Positions 1-11,262 of a DNA stretch of 64,000 nt are shown piece by piece; the stretch's first letter is position 1; the number at the start of each line of letters is the position of its first letter. The translations under genes and the position numbers were made by a program. This stretch comes from [Phialemoniopsis] sp. UDSM-2020. Its lineage: Eukaryota; Ascomycota; Sordariomycetes; Thyridiales; Thyridiaceae. Below the pieces are notes generated by a model. It saw nothing but the letters and a program-made list of their open reading frames with translations. It was not told the origin of the DNA and searched no databases. The stretch is taken from assembly GCA_018873225.1 (NCBI GenBank), contig JAEILZ010000004.1, positions 2,232,001-2,296,000 on the forward strand, in the 5' to 3' direction.

Positions 1-1544
1 TCGCTTGGTCGAATTCTTTAGCACCGCACCACCACTTTGCGGCGGTCGACCGACCCGGGGGGGGGGGCCAGACCGGGGAGGGGGAGGGGCCCGGACCGCT
101 TGAAGAAAAAGAGATGAACCCTGTTCTGCTCTGCTCTTTTTGGACTCTCCTCTCCTGCTCATGTCTCCGCTTCCTCCCCATCTCCTCTTGGTCCTAGCAA
201 ACGGTCGCTCTTGGGCCACAGCTAGACCACAGTAGCTGATCGATAGCGGGAGCGCCAGCCTCACCATGGGCGGGGATGGACTTTCCACACCTGAGGCCGA
301 TCATGATGAAAGCGGGATGGAGACCTCGCTCGAAGGTCCCTGGACTCACTCTTCAGGGGTACCCATGGCCCCCGAGTCGATGTACGTATGTGCGTATGTA
401 CAAAGATCTACAGTTGCGTGCCATTGTTCCTTTGACGCAACACAAAAATCACCGAGGTCTTCTTCTCGGTCGAGAGCCGCCTACTTTACACTTTACATAG
501 CTCCATCCCCTCTCGCAGGATTTCTCTTGCTATTGTCCATTCCCTCCCTCCTTACTCTGCCAGCTCTACCAGCCCGACATAACAACTACTTCGCGTCGCC
601 GCTTCTACGAACCATACCCATTTCATCTGAACTCATTGTTGGCTGCCAACAGTCAAGCCAAAGGGCATACGCTCTCTAGGTCCTTTTCTTCGACCAAGCG
701 AAACATAAATTCGAACAGCTCGTCTTCACGCCTGGTCAGTCAATCCACTCGGCCTCCCTGCATATATTCAATGTGTCCATCCGAGTGGAATTGCCAGTGG
801 CTTCTTCACTCTTTGTCAATACTGTACTCGCCTCGCGCCCGTGTCTGTCCTTATATGTTATGCATCCCCCGGGTCCTTTTTTTTTGGTGGAGAAAGCCGC
901 TTGTCAAGTCTCCAGGATTGTTGAATAGTCTAGACTACGGATACATACCTACTTTCCTCGAGGACCTGGCCAGTCGACAGCTACCTGTTACCAGGGATTC
1001 CCTGCGTCATTCTTGTCTTGAAAGCATCACTTTGTGGGAAAGTGAGCAGGGGTCAACGAGGCGAGGAGGTCGGCACGCAGGTGCCACTGTGTCACTGTGT
1101 CGTGAATATCTTGCTCAGGCCTGGATCAGCAATACTGCTTGTGTTCTCGTTTCCCTCGCTGTTTTTTACATTTCCCTTTTTTCCCTCTTTTCGGCTAACG
1201 CCAACATTTTCGCGCAGTAGGCGACAAAGAGTCCCTTTTAGACTCGGGCAACTTCCCTCGCTGCCTCGCGCTTGCTCATCCATCAGAGTTACGAGGCTCC
1301 AGGATCAGCCCCACGACGGCGAGTCTGGCATGATTTGGAACGTACGAGGAATCGGAAAAGTCAGGCGGTTCTCTCAACCCACCACCTCTTTGGTAGAGCG
1401 ACGAGTCTGTGAGGAAGTCTGGTGAATCCGCAAGGACCACTCTTCTCCACTGCTCTCTCTCTCACCTTCCACCTTCGCCACAAGGCCGCGCCGAAGCAAC
1501 TTTGATATCGGCCCTCTTCACAGCCCAGTCAGAACTGAATCACC
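1..1544. other. Upstream region of URC4 gene, no gene recognised
   Basis: I see no supportable gene. Open frames at 266-679, 636-1220 and 1018-1425 are low-complexity, overlap one another and resemble no family. The first 100 bases hold a G-rich tract with four G runs (57-67, 75-78, 80-84, 86-89). The last 110 bases before the URC4 start, especially 1437-1480, are rich in C and T (CTCTCTCTCTCACC-like), a usual feature of promoters and 5' leaders of filamentous fungi. Most of the stretch is therefore probably promoter and leader of the gene at 1545, perhaps with the flank of a gene to the left. Confidence 0.5.
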
Positions 1545-3446
1545 ATGGGTCTGTTCTCGCGTAAGGACAAGGCGCCGGTGAAGGCGCCCCTAAATACCTC
1601 ACACTCCACCACCTCAGTCCACTCTGGTTCGTCGAGCATCAAGTCGCCCTCAAATACGTCTCGAGCCATGAACCGCTCTTCGGCTGGCGGCCACAGCATG
1701 GCATCCACACCAGCTACTACCCCCCTCACTCCCTTTTCGCCAAAAGCCCCGAAGATGGACCTCCCGAGACCGCCGGACCCGGCCCTAGACCCGGCAGGCT
1801 ATCTGCGGAGCCTGAGCTCCGTACGGGAGCGCTGCCGTAAGACCCGGCCTCTCCAACCCGCTAGACCTGCACAGCATGACGATGCTAACGTTGTCAATCG
1901 ATCGTTGCAGGATTGATCACCGAAAAGGCTGTGCGCAATCAACTCAAGCATTTTGAAGTTGATATGAGAAAATTCCCCGATGCAGTCGCTTTCTGTGCAC
2001 GTATCATCAAGGTGTGTACAACTCTGCCGATAACTCTCTTTCTCTGTCGATTTGCGTTGCTCTGGAATGAATAGACCTACCTACTCTACGGGAAGAGCGA
2101 CTTGTAGACTGAAACTGAGAACAGAGAGACTACGATGCGCCCTATGTCAACACCGTACCATCCTATGGCCGCTTGCAGCACTTTTCCATTGGCGGGCGCG
2201 ACAGAATTGCCCAGCTCCTTGCCACCTTGCCAGACAGCGTTGATAACAACGAGAGATGCCGGCGCATGATCGATCTCTTCCTGATCAGCATCATGCTCGA
2301 CACCAGCCCGGGTCTGCACTGGACCTTCAAGAGCGCCGAGAATGGCCGGGTCTATCGAAGGGTGGATGGCCTGGCGATTGCTGGTCTCGAGATGTACAAA
2401 GCTGTAAGAAGAAGTGTGATGGAACCCAGAGATTCACACCCCGTTGACATTGAGTGATAGGGACTTTTCTCGAGCAGCACGTCGAACCGCATGCAAGTGG
2501 ACAAAGATGGCCTACGAGCACTTGACGTCGAAAAACTCGCGCATGGGCTACAATGCCGGCCAGGCAACGAGATCGCCAATCTCCAGTCGCGAATCGACCT
2601 TCTCATGAAGCTGGCCTTGGCGCTCGAGCAGCACCCGGAGTATTTCGGTAGTAACGGCCGCCCCGGCAACATGGTCGACTATCTTCTCGCCCATCCTTCC
2701 ACGCAGGCGACTTCGACGCCCGTAGTGTCGGTGCCTGTCCTCTGGGACCTGCTCATGCACGGGCTAGCACCGCTCTGGGGTCGCTCTGGCATTGTCATCA
2801 ACGGGACCTCGCTCGGAGATGCGTGGCCCTGTGCCTCGATGCCGCAAACCTCGTCCTATTGGGAGTCGATCCTGCCCTTCCACAAACTCACCCAATGGGT
2901 CCTCTATTCGCTTATGCAACCAATGCAAATGCTCCTCAAGATCCAGTTCGCCGGTACTGAGCTGCTGGTGTGTCTGCCCGACTATCGCAACGGAGGGCTG
3001 CTCATTGACACGGGCGTTCTGACGTTGAGAGAGGACGATAACGAGCGGGGTCTGAAGAAGTACCATGAGTATTGCAAGCGCATCGGCACGAAGCCGGTCG
3101 AGGTTGTTCCCATGTTTGAAACCGGAGACGATGTGATTGTCGAGTGGCGGGGGATCACTGTCGGCCTCCTCGACCGCCTGTGCTCCGACGTCAACCGGGC
3201 CTTGGCCAAGGAGCTGGCTGGGTACGAGCTGACGCCATCCCAAGTGCTCGAGGCGGGTATATCCAAGGTGAGTTCTTCGCTGAAGAAGAAGATTGTCTGT
3301 CGCGAGTTTGTTTACATGGATGCTGACTGTGAAAACTCCCCAAGGGCGGAATGGAAATTGCCGAATTCAGCAGGCCGAATACGCAGGAGCCCCCCATCTT
3401 GGTTGATGGCGACGGCTCCGTCTTCCGTACATTTTCACGCGAGTAG
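1545..3446 (+). CDS. URC4: URC4/Urg3 family protein (DUF1688), uracil catabolism
   Basis: Five exons: 1545-1836, 1911-2011, 2125-2403, 2461-3267 and 3345-3446, giving 526 residues with all phases consistent. Introns begin GTAAGA, GTGTGT, GTAAGA and GTGAGT and end in AG; GCTAAC lies before the first acceptor. The N-terminal 75 residues are Ser/Thr/Pro-rich and probably disordered. The rest matches the DUF1688 family along its length: an early segment PPDPALDPAGYLRSL, then GLRALDVEKLAHGLQ, a RPGNMVDYLLAHPS motif, VPVLWDLLMHGLAPLW, PFHKLTQWVLYSLMQP, PDYRNGGLLIDTGVL, VEWRGITVGLLDRL, and a C-terminal GGMEIAEFSRP...ILVDGDGSVF. Family knowledge: URC4 is needed for the yeast/fungal URC route of pyrimidine degradation, but its chemical step is not firmly defined. 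The frame is intact. It converges on the Oxa1 gene at 4017. Confidence 0.93.
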
Positions 3447-4016
3447 GGTTAAGCCCGTGGGAAACAGAAGATGAAAGGCTCGAGGAGCAGACGAATATTG
3501 GTAGCAGACGGCGAAGCGCCGCATCGCCGGATGCCGCAGTTGAGGTATCATGCTGTCAACCGTGTGACAGCGTCGTCGGCGAGAGGCGCAGCGTTACATT
3601 CGTAACAAATGCATAGACTACTTAATCACCAATGTAGACAGGATTGTGCATTCTTGGCGCAGGAGAAATGGAATGAATGGGAGGGCATGGCAACCTGCCG
3701 CAACCACCTGGCCTGCGTCACCAACACCAAGAATAATATACAATTGGGAGTCTGTCCCCGCTCGCACATGGGCTATCCCCATGATCCAAGACCAGAGTTG
3801 CCCAGCCCACTATGCTATAATCTCGCACATGTATATGCCATATGTTACAAGCCACCCGAGGCTAATGATACACTCGTTTTGTTTTCCTTCAACATGACGA
3901 GACGAGACCACCTGTCTACCCCGAAACAGTATGCCACCGCGCTCTACGAGAGCTCGATCGTGGCACCGACCGCCCGGTCTCATCCCTCTCCTTCTCTGCC
4001 TCTATATCCTCGCACA
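3447..4016. other. Convergent intergenic region (3' ends of URC4 and OXA1)
   Basis: This 570-bp stretch separates two genes that converge, so it should hold two 3' UTRs and poly(A) sites. I see no RNA gene or repeat in it. The plus-strand open frame running from 3609 through 4523 is largely antisense to the Oxa1 C-terminus and is not a gene. Confidence 0.6.
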
Positions 4017-5485
4017 TCATTGCCTGCCCTTCTTCTCGAGTTTGCGCAGCCTCCGCTCCTCCATGCGCTGATAGAACTTCTCCTTCTCCTCGAGCTCACG
4101 CTTCTTCTCAAAGTCCTGCGCCTTTTGGTACTCGGTGTCCTTCTTCTGCCCATCGGCATAGTTGGTGAGGCGCTGACGCAGGTTGCCAACCGTGTTCTTG
4201 ACGTTGGTGATGGGATTCTTGGTGTCGATACGGCCTTCGGTGCCAGCCTGCTGTTCGCCACCGGCGGAACGAGAGGGAGCGCGGTACTGTGCCTGGAGGG
4301 GGCTCGCAGGAGTCTGCGGGGCGGAAGGGGCGGCGGCGTTGCTGGTAGTGGGCGAAGCGAAGATGTTCATGGCGTTGGCATCGGGCCTCGGGGGTGGGCC
4401 AAGGTTGGCCCACTTGCGAAGCCAGGGCTGGTAAAACAGCCAGGACTGGAGGTACTGCAGAAGACCAGAAACGAAGAAGAAGAACTGCAGACCGGATGCC
4501 ATGTTGGCAGTAATGATGAGTGAGAGGGGCGTTAGGACGTATTGAATCATCTTCATCATGCTAGCCTGTTGGGGCGCCATGTACGGCAGCGTTTGCTGTG
4601 CGGGTACGGTCAGTCAAGTGGCAGGGGTCTAGGAGAACTAGGGGACGAGGTCGCAAGGGGGCAGCTTACCCTCATGATGAGGAACATGGTTGCTGCCGAG
4701 GCGATGGGGAGGATGAAGTAAGGATCAGGTATCGTCAGGTTCTGGAACCAGAGCAATCCCCCGTCCTCGAGGCCCGGTACCGGCAGCGAGGACATGGACC
4801 GCAGCAGGCGAAACATGCCCAGGCCAATGGGGATGTTGATCAAGGGCACAAAAGTGCGCCACATTTGCACCCCCGAGGCACGCTGCATACCGCTCATGGT
4901 CTGCCGGGCCTCCATCATCTCCGCCTGTGCCTGGGGCCCCGAGCGCCGGCCAGCGCTCTGCATGCGCGCAAAGGCGTCGTTGAACCGGGGGTCTTTCCGT
5001 AGGTCCTGCATCTTTTGGCTGTGCTCCGAGGCCTTGAGCGAAGGCCGAAAGATGGCGACGCGCACAAGCACAGTAAGGGCGGCGATGGAACCCCACCAGG
5101 GTAGCCCGCTATAGACGTGGACGTGCTCGAGGAGCCACTGGAGGCAAGACGTCGGGCCGTAGCCAAAGTCGAGGCCGAGGGCGTGCAGGTAGCCAATCTG
5201 CTCGGGCATATTGAGGAGAGAGGAGCCGGTGTCGAGATCAAGGGGTGTAGCGGAAGCAGGATCGAATGTAGCGGCCGGATCTGTCGACGGTGGAGAGGGT
5301 ACCGGCTCTGTCGAGTTGAAACGAATCTGTCTAGATAGGAGCGCGGGAGACAGGACCGCTGCTGCGGAGATCGAGCTGCCCTGGACAAGACCAGAAGAGA
5401 GCCCGCCCAGGCGGGAGGCCTTGTTGAAACCTCTGTGGTTGCGCCACGTGGGAGCGCTCCCGAATTGCCTCTGGCTTCCGGCCAT
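4017..5485 (-). CDS. OXA1: Mitochondrial inner-membrane insertase Oxa1 (YidC/Oxa1/Alb3 family)
   Basis: Two exons (5485-4670 and 4595-4017) with a 74-nt intron starting GTAAGC and ending ACAG give 464 residues. The start is the ATG at 5485; an upstream GTG in frame at 5500 is not needed. Residues 1-60 are Arg/Ser-rich and low in acidic residues, as in a mitochondrial presequence. The YidC-like core spans about 95-335: hydrophobic segments near 130-147, 211-230 and 255-271, and after the junction QTLPYM a pair near 290-325 including GLQFFFFVSGLLQYLQSWLF. The C-terminal 100 residues form a Lys/Glu/Arg-rich helix (EKKRELEEKEKFYQRMEERR), typical of the Oxa1 tail that contacts mitoribosomes. The role in co-translational insertion of mitochondrially encoded proteins is family knowledge. 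The intron sits between the fourth and fifth hydrophobic segments. Confidence 0.95.
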
Positions 5486-6407
5486 TTTGTTCTGCCGCAC
5501 TGGCGACGTCGCGGGTATTGATCGGTTCTACAGTACATTATTGTGTTAGTCGACGGATGTTGCCCTTTATGCGCCAAATCAGATCTAGGGGGGTGGCGTA
5601 CCATAAACCGAAGCCCGAAGGCCTGGCATGGACGAACGAGGCCTCTGCCGGGGATCATGTTGAGTTTGAACAGCTCTGCGATCCTGGTCCAAACGACAAG
5701 GAGAGAGAGAGAGTGGACGGACGAGTGAGCTACCGGCTCTGCAAAATATGGGCTGCTTGGTCCTCGCTCGAGTGTCTGGAAATTTTCGGTGGAGCCGGCC
5801 TCGATTTCTTGGCTTGGGGAAGACTGGCAGGTGCTGGCGGGCCGCCAGCCTCATCAAGCTTCCCCCAAAACACCGAACGAACACCGGCCTCTTGCATGCT
5901 GAATGTGCTCGATGCTGGAACAAGTGTGCGCGCTCAATCTTCTTGATACTTTCTCATGATGAATAAACATGCTACTAAATAAGTGCCGTCCCCTTCCCCT
6001 AGGTGCAGCCAAGCACCAGAGTGGTAGCAACCAAGGGCACCATAGTCATCAATCACCATTTGATAATGTTGACTCTTGACAATGATACTAGTGCTGAGAT
6101 GCAACATATGTACACTGCCATTTCTATCCCATTTGCCGTCCTTGTCCTGGTCACATCAAACCATGACATAGATAAGCCTGTCTGTCTATTGTGTTTTTAT
6201 ATGCCCCTCACACATTGAGGTCCCAAAAGGGGTCGGAATTCCCTCCGGCGAAGCTCAAGGAAGCTGCACCACGGCTCATATTTCTGCCTCGCTCTTCCGC
6301 ATTCGCGTCTGGTTCCGCGGACGGGACGCCAGATACCACGCAGTCCTGCCGAGTACGTAAAATGGCCTGTCCTGGTCCACAAAACTGAATGCGCATGGAA
6401 ACTTGAA
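5486..6407. other. Promoter region of OXA1 and 3' flank of MIM1
   Basis: 922 bp between two genes on the minus strand. It must contain the OXA1 promoter/leader and the MIM1 3' UTR. Short open frames on both strands overlap and resemble nothing. A CT/GA-simple run (AGGAGAGAGAGAGAG-like) lies near 5699-5714. No RNA gene is recognised. Confidence 0.5.
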
Positions 6408-6871
6408 TCATTCCAGCGCCGTGATATCGTCGAGACCCAAGGCGGGCTGACGCGCCGGCTCAACGACTTCAATCCCGGGCCCGATAGGATGCGATCTCCT
6501 TCGAGAATTGGGAAAGACCTGTAATCCCAGTACCGTCCAGTCAGTCACACGTCTAATGCAAATGTTGAATGACAACAGAGGGGGACAACCGGGCTCACCT
6601 TGGTACCTCCCCATCCTAACCGAAAGGCCCACTCGTGTGCAAACAGCTCGCCGAAACCTAGCATCATGCCATTGACGAAAGGGAGGAAAAGGTTGATCGC
6701 GGCACCTCGCAGCAGTGACCAGACTGTTGGCGGCTGGTAGAGGATGATGGGCGGCGAGTTGGAGGTCGGCGGTGACGTCGACAGTTCCTCGGCTCCTGAA
6801 TACTGCTCGCTGTCCGAGGCCATGGTGACGCCAGACTCGGCCATTGGGTTGGCCGACTCATCTGAAGCCAT
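6408..6871 (-). CDS. MIM1: Mitochondrial outer-membrane import protein Mim1 (Tom13)
   Basis: Two exons (6871-6599 and 6518-6408) with an 80-nt intron (GTGAGC...TACAG) give 127 residues. The first 45 residues are acidic and Ser/Pro-rich, fitting the cytosolic tail. Residues about 50-85 carry the family signature: PPTVWSLLRGAAINLFLPFV, then NGMMLGFGELFAHEWAFRLG, which includes the single membrane helix with its small-residue (GxxxG-like) packing face. After the splice the protein continues VFPNSRRRSHPIGPG. Family knowledge: Mim1 with Mim2 inserts alpha-helical proteins into the outer membrane and helps assemble the TOM complex. The length is normal for filamentous fungi. It lies head-to-head with the UBX gene at 7408. 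Confidence 0.93.
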
Positions 6872-7407
6872 GATGTATTATAAAGTATGGTAGTAGAGAA
6901 GGTAGGAAACGCGTGGTCCCGGGTATGGCGCAACCCAAAAGCACTTCCAAGCAAGGCACGAACGTTGAGGGAGGGATGTGTAGACGGTAAAGTAAAGTAG
7001 AGAGACCCATCCCAAGGTGTGCAAGGCGAGGCAAGCTTCCCAGTAGTTTACCTAGCGGAGCCACACAAGAAGCTTGAGGGCCTGTGCTGAGTGCCTGGCT
7101 TTTAGGCTCTAGGCGGGGCAATCAGTGAATCAGCCCCCCGGCCCCACCCCCTCCTCTGCGTCGTCTGCTGGAGCTGCCTGGACCACCGATGACACAACAG
7201 CTGTAGACCTCCAAAACCTCCAGCTACCTCGTCGACTGCTTCTTCTCTTCAGCATCTCACCATATCCGCCATCATCAATTTGTCAACTTCCATAATCCCC
7301 CCCCCTTTTCCCTAGCTGGACGCAAACTCCCGGCATCTGCACTCTTCAACATTTTCACAAGTCCAATAACCCCATCGCAAGAGAGAGAGAGACAGAGTGA
7401 GCCCATC
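6872..7407. promoter_or_regulatory. Bidirectional promoter between MIM1 and SHP1
   Basis: The 536 bp separate the two divergent starts, so both promoters must lie here. The side nearest the plus-strand gene is rich in C and T (7225-7320), then a GAGAGAGAGAGAC run at 7380-7393 lies 15 bases before the ATG at 7408. I see no convincing TATA box. An open frame at 6858-7121 on the minus strand has no family resemblance. Confidence 0.6.
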
Positions 7408-8843
7408 ATGGCTGATGCTGGACATGACGAGCATGTGAGCTCGTTCTGCGACCTCACTGGAGCATCGCCAGAACAGGTACGCAACTTGGAGCTCTATACT
7501 CATCTACATCTCCCTCTTCCCTCCATTTTCCCCGATACGAGCTGACGCATGTCTCTTCCCAGGCGACCGAATACCTTTCAGCGACGGGCTGGGATCTCAA
7601 CACCGCAGTCACTGCCTATTACGCCGATGCCGAGGAAGGAGCTGGTGCGCCATCAACAGCCACACCTGCAGCTGCACAAGCTGCTGACGAGTCATACTCT
7701 GGACCGCGGACCCTAGACGGCCGCCCGGCCCCCCAGTACGCATCAGCAAGCTCCTCGTCGAAGAAAGCCCCCAAGAAGAAGGGACTGGCTACACTGAGCT
7801 CTCTCGGTGGCGGCTACGCTCATGACGACGACGACGATGACGATGATGACGATGAAGACGAGGGCAGAGGTCCGCGAGATCTCTTTGCCGGAGGAGAGAA
7901 GTCGGGATTGGCCGTCCAGGATCCAAATATGGATCGCGGAACCTCGGGTGCGCAGAGAGCCATTAGAGACATTCTATCCAGAGCAAAGGCGTAAGTATAA
8001 GCTACGGTTCCCGTCTCCTTGACAGGTGGTAGATTTCGAGACCTAATTGTCACTGCCTATAGGAACGCTTCTCGCCCTGATTCGGACGACGAAGAGGCGG
8101 GTCCCTCCCGAGCCACTGCTTTTCGAGGCACCGGTCAGACTCTTGGTGGAGAGGGCGTTGAATCCCGGTCCATTCCCGACCCTCTGGGCGAGTCTACCCC
8201 GCGACAGGGCAACAGAGAGCGCGAAGGCGATACGCAGATGCGGACCCTGCACTTGTGGCAGGATGGATTCAGCATCGACGACGGCGAGCTTCGGCGCTTT
8301 GACGACCCCGCCCATGCTATGGACCTGCAGCTAATCCGTCAAGGACGAGCTCCCCTCCACCTAATGGATGTCCGGTACGACCAGCCGGTCGACGTGAAGC
8401 TCCAGCAGCACGAGGAGAACTGGCACCAGCTGCCCAGAATCTACCGGCCATTTGGAGGCGAAGGACGCCGTCTGGGGAGCCCTGTGCCCGGCGAGCCCAC
8501 GGGGGCTGCGGCTGCAGCCGCTGCCACTTCGTCATCCACGGCCAGCACCACAGCCAGCCAACGCACCTCGACTGGGCAGGCGCCCGAGGTGGATAGTTCT
8601 CAGCCGACCATCATGCTCCGCATCCAACTACCCGACGGTACGCGACTGCCAGCCCGGTTCAACACAACGCACACCGTCGGCGAGGTCTACGACTTTGTCC
8701 AGCGCGCTTCCCCCGCGACCACCACCCGCGACTGGGTCCTGGCCACGACCTTCCCGAACAAGGATCATACAGATCGCAGCCTTGTTCTCGGCGAGATGCC
8801 CGAGTTCAAGCGAGGCGGCACGGCAGTTGTCAAGTGGACTTGA
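7408..8843 (+). CDS. SHP1: UBA-SEP-UBX protein, Cdc48/p97 cofactor (Shp1/p47)
   Basis: Three exons (7408-7476, 7563-7990, 8063-8843) with introns of 86 and 72 nt (GTACGC and GTAAGT donors) give 425 residues. Domains in order: UBA-like residues about 5-45 (FCDLTGASPEQATEYLSATG...LNTAVTAYY); a linker with KKAPKKKGLATLSSL; a run of about ten Asp near 111-121; a SEP domain about 225-290 starting MRTLHLWQDGFSIDDGELRR; an Ala/Ser/Thr-rich linker; and a UBX domain about 347-425 with IMLRIQLPDGTRLPARFN and a late TTFPNKDHTDRSLVLGEM. That order is diagnostic of Shp1/p47/NSFL1C, which recruits the AAA ATPase Cdc48 to ubiquitinated clients, and acts in membrane fusion, autophagy and PP1 (Glc7) activation (family knowledge). 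The frame is intact. It converges on GTR1. Confidence 0.95.
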
Positions 8844-9520
8844 GCGTCCTGGGCGTTTTGAGTGCTTAGAGCAGGAAGGCCGGGGACTGCGGGGCGTCCA
8901 GGAACCGGATGTGTACGCGCATCATTATTTTATCAAAAGGAGGGTGCACTAGAAGATAGAAGCGGGCGTGAATTTCTTGATGGAGGAACTGCGAGCCTCG
9001 CCGGGCGCGAATGGTCGAAATCTCGACTTCACCGCCAATCCTGTGTTGCTTGCTCGTTGTGGTGAGCAAGCTGAATACACCACAATAGCCGCTCAGATGA
9101 ATATCGAAATGATACCAAGAAATTCCCATCGTAAAATGATTTGTCGCCTGGTCATTGTTAGGATGTTCTCTAGCCCATCAAGACGGATACATAGCTATGG
9201 CTGGGTGGGATGGATGATTCCATGGTTCATGAAGACTTCTTCTACTCAACAAAATAGTTTCCAAGGCCATCCCGGCCGAGCTCTGGTCATATGCAACCGC
9301 AGTGCAATGCAATAACTCCCTAAACTCCACACAGTAAATCCAATTTTCCCTTCAATCATACAGGCGGGTATCATCCGTGACCTTCTGGACACAGGCCTAG
9401 CCTCCTTGTGCGGCAGGGAGCATAAAGGCCCAGGCTACGAAATGCAAAACAATCATGTCAACATAATCCGGCGCAACCCTCCCCGCCACGAGGCGCCTCT
9501 CGGCAATCACTTGTGGCAAG
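8844..9520. other. Convergent intergenic region (3' ends of SHP1 and GTR1)
   Basis: 677 bp between converging genes, so two 3' UTRs are expected. Open frames at 8862-9065 and 8968-9315 are continuous with neither gene and resemble no family. I see no RNA gene or repeat. Confidence 0.5.
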
Positions 9521-10767
9521 TCAGGACGAGTTGCCCGAGGCCGAGACTCCGGGAGGTTCGCCCTGGACGGCGTCTCTCGCGCCGGCGTCCTTGGGCGCGC
9601 TGCTGTCTTTGGTGCCAGTGGGCGAGTCGAGATACTCAAACTGCTTGGCGGCTATCTTGACGTTGAGGCGAGCTGCGTTGTAGCGGGCCTCGCCAGGCGG
9701 TAGGGCCACGAGGATGTACGTGTTTGTGGTGAACTTTGTGATGAAGAGCGAAAAGCGCGTGCCCGACTTGTACTCGAAGTCGCGGAACTGCTCTGCGTTT
9801 CGCGGGGTGCCGCTGTACTTGGCCAGGCTTGACTTGAACGACTTTAGGATGTTGGACATGCGCTCGTAGCGGTCCTCGAAGGGGTTGAGGGCGCCGACCG
9901 AGGAGCCCCAGTTGGACACAACGAGGAACGAGGTTCGCTCAAAGAGCTGGATCTCCTCGGCCTCGACAAGGCGGCCCAGGTGGCCGATGTTGGTCTCTAT
10001 GAGGGCCAGGTTGGGGACGAGATCGTGGATGATGCTGGCCCAGGCCTTGTAGAGGGACTGGTCCCAGATACTGGTGGCGAAGGCGGTGATGTCGACCTCG
10101 CCGGAGGGCAGGGTAGGCAGGCCAACTCCGGCGCTGGCGACGCACTCGGCCGTCTTTTGGCGGACGAGCTTGACGCGGTCCTCAAAGATGGACTCGCGCT
10201 GGGCCGAGAGGATCAGGTCCATCTTGTGGACAAGGACAAAGACCTTGGCCGTGGGCGAGTACTGGATGAGGGCCGAGATGACCGAGATGTAGGTGGCCAT
10301 GTCGCGGTCCACGTCGCGACTCTCGACGTCAAAGACGTAGATGAGGACCCCGACGTTGCTGAAGACGTGCATGCGCTGCTGAGAGAGATAGTTCTCCATA
10401 AAGGCCTCCTGCCCGCCACAGTCCCACAAGTTCAGGGTCAAATTGCCGAGAAACTTGACGTGAGACAGGTCGATATCAATAGTAGCGCCGCTATGTGGGC
10501 GTAAGAGGTTGTGTCAGCGCGCCATTCGGCATTCAAAAGGGGAGAAGGCGATTGCAATCGCACTCACAGTCTACGAGTATCCCTGGCGAGATAGTTGCTA
10601 AAAATGATAGATCGCATACTCGACTTGCCGGAGCCGCTCTTGCCCATGAGGAGGACCTTCTTCTTCTTCACCTTCTTGACTTCGCTCTTGGCCTCGGCGG
10701 CCCCCGCCATGCCGGTCACCGACCCAGCTGCGGCTGGGGTGAATGGAGGACCATCGTCGTCGGTCAT
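9521..10767 (-). CDS. GTR1: Rag-family GTPase Gtr1 (RagA/B orthologue), TORC1 signalling
   Basis: Two exons (10767-10568, 10490-9521) with a 77-nt intron (GTGAGT...ATAG) give 389 residues. After a 30-residue tail with a Lys-rich patch comes the P-loop GKSGSGKS (residues 42-49). The switch region follows, with [20 protein letters not shown] spanning the splice, then the DCGGQ motif (90-94) with the Rag-type Gln followed by [11 protein letters not shown], and HKMD as the base-recognition motif in [10 protein letters not shown]. The C-terminal half is the roadblock-like Rag domain, ending in a Ser/Pro-rich tail. Family knowledge: Gtr1 pairs with Gtr2 on the vacuole, bound by Ego1-3 (Ragulator), and passes amino-acid sufficiency to TORC1. 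The intron lies just upstream of the conserved GATIDI segment. It is co-directional with the RTA1 gene, 495 bp away. Confidence 0.95.
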
Positions 10768-11262
10768 GGTCGGATTGCCGGGGCAAGCGGGTGAAAAGGC
10801 GCTGCCAACTGGACGGACAGATAAGCCTTGATCCTTTACTGCTTCCTTGAGTCCGGTGTGGGTGCCTCTGCCTTTGCCTTTTGCCTTTGGCCTTTGTCTG
10901 TGCAGCAAGAGAATGACTTCCTGCTTTATGCTTTATCTTTGTGTGGCTGGCTGATTGATCTCAGTACAGGCGGGCAGGCGGGCAGGCGGGCAGGCGGGCA
11001 GGTGGATGGTCCGTGCTCACTGCCTGGGGACGGGGGATAACGTGACCTGTCTCAACGTACTTGAGTACCTATGTAGGTACCTAATGTTTGCGGCGGGTGA
11101 CACCCTGGAAAGCAATTTTTAAGAACATTGATATGAGATGCGTACTGCACATTGAAGCATTCATTTGTTGATTGTGGTTCTGTCTACTTCAATAGTATCT
11201 ATGTGCTTGGGTGGTGGACACCTTCAGAGAATACCAGACACCCTTAATGTCCAGGTGCATCT
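10768..11262. other. Promoter of GTR1 and 3' flank of the RTA1 gene
   Basis: 495 bp. Next to the GTR1 start there is a degenerate TGCCTTT repeat (about 10,863-10,897). Further left a tandem of the octamer AGGCGGGC follows (separate entry). A palindrome-like ACCTATGTAGGTACCT lies at about 11,068-11,083. No RNA gene is seen. Confidence 0.5.
10967..11004. repeat. Octamer tandem repeat (AGGCGGGC)n
   Basis: Four to five perfect or near-perfect units of AGGCGGGC follow one another about 200 bp upstream of the GTR1 start. Regular GGG runs make a G-quadruplex on the plus strand possible (inference). It could also be a simple microsatellite. Confidence 0.85.

Noticed and set aside
266..1425. Several overlapping plus-strand frames upstream of URC4
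   Set aside because: They overlap in different frames, have low-complexity Ser/Leu/Pro-rich content and match no family; more likely promoter DNA.
3609..4523. 304-codon plus-strand frame over the OXA1 3' end
   Set aside because: Mostly antisense to the confident Oxa1 C-terminal exon; its composition mirrors the Lys/Glu-rich helix read backwards.
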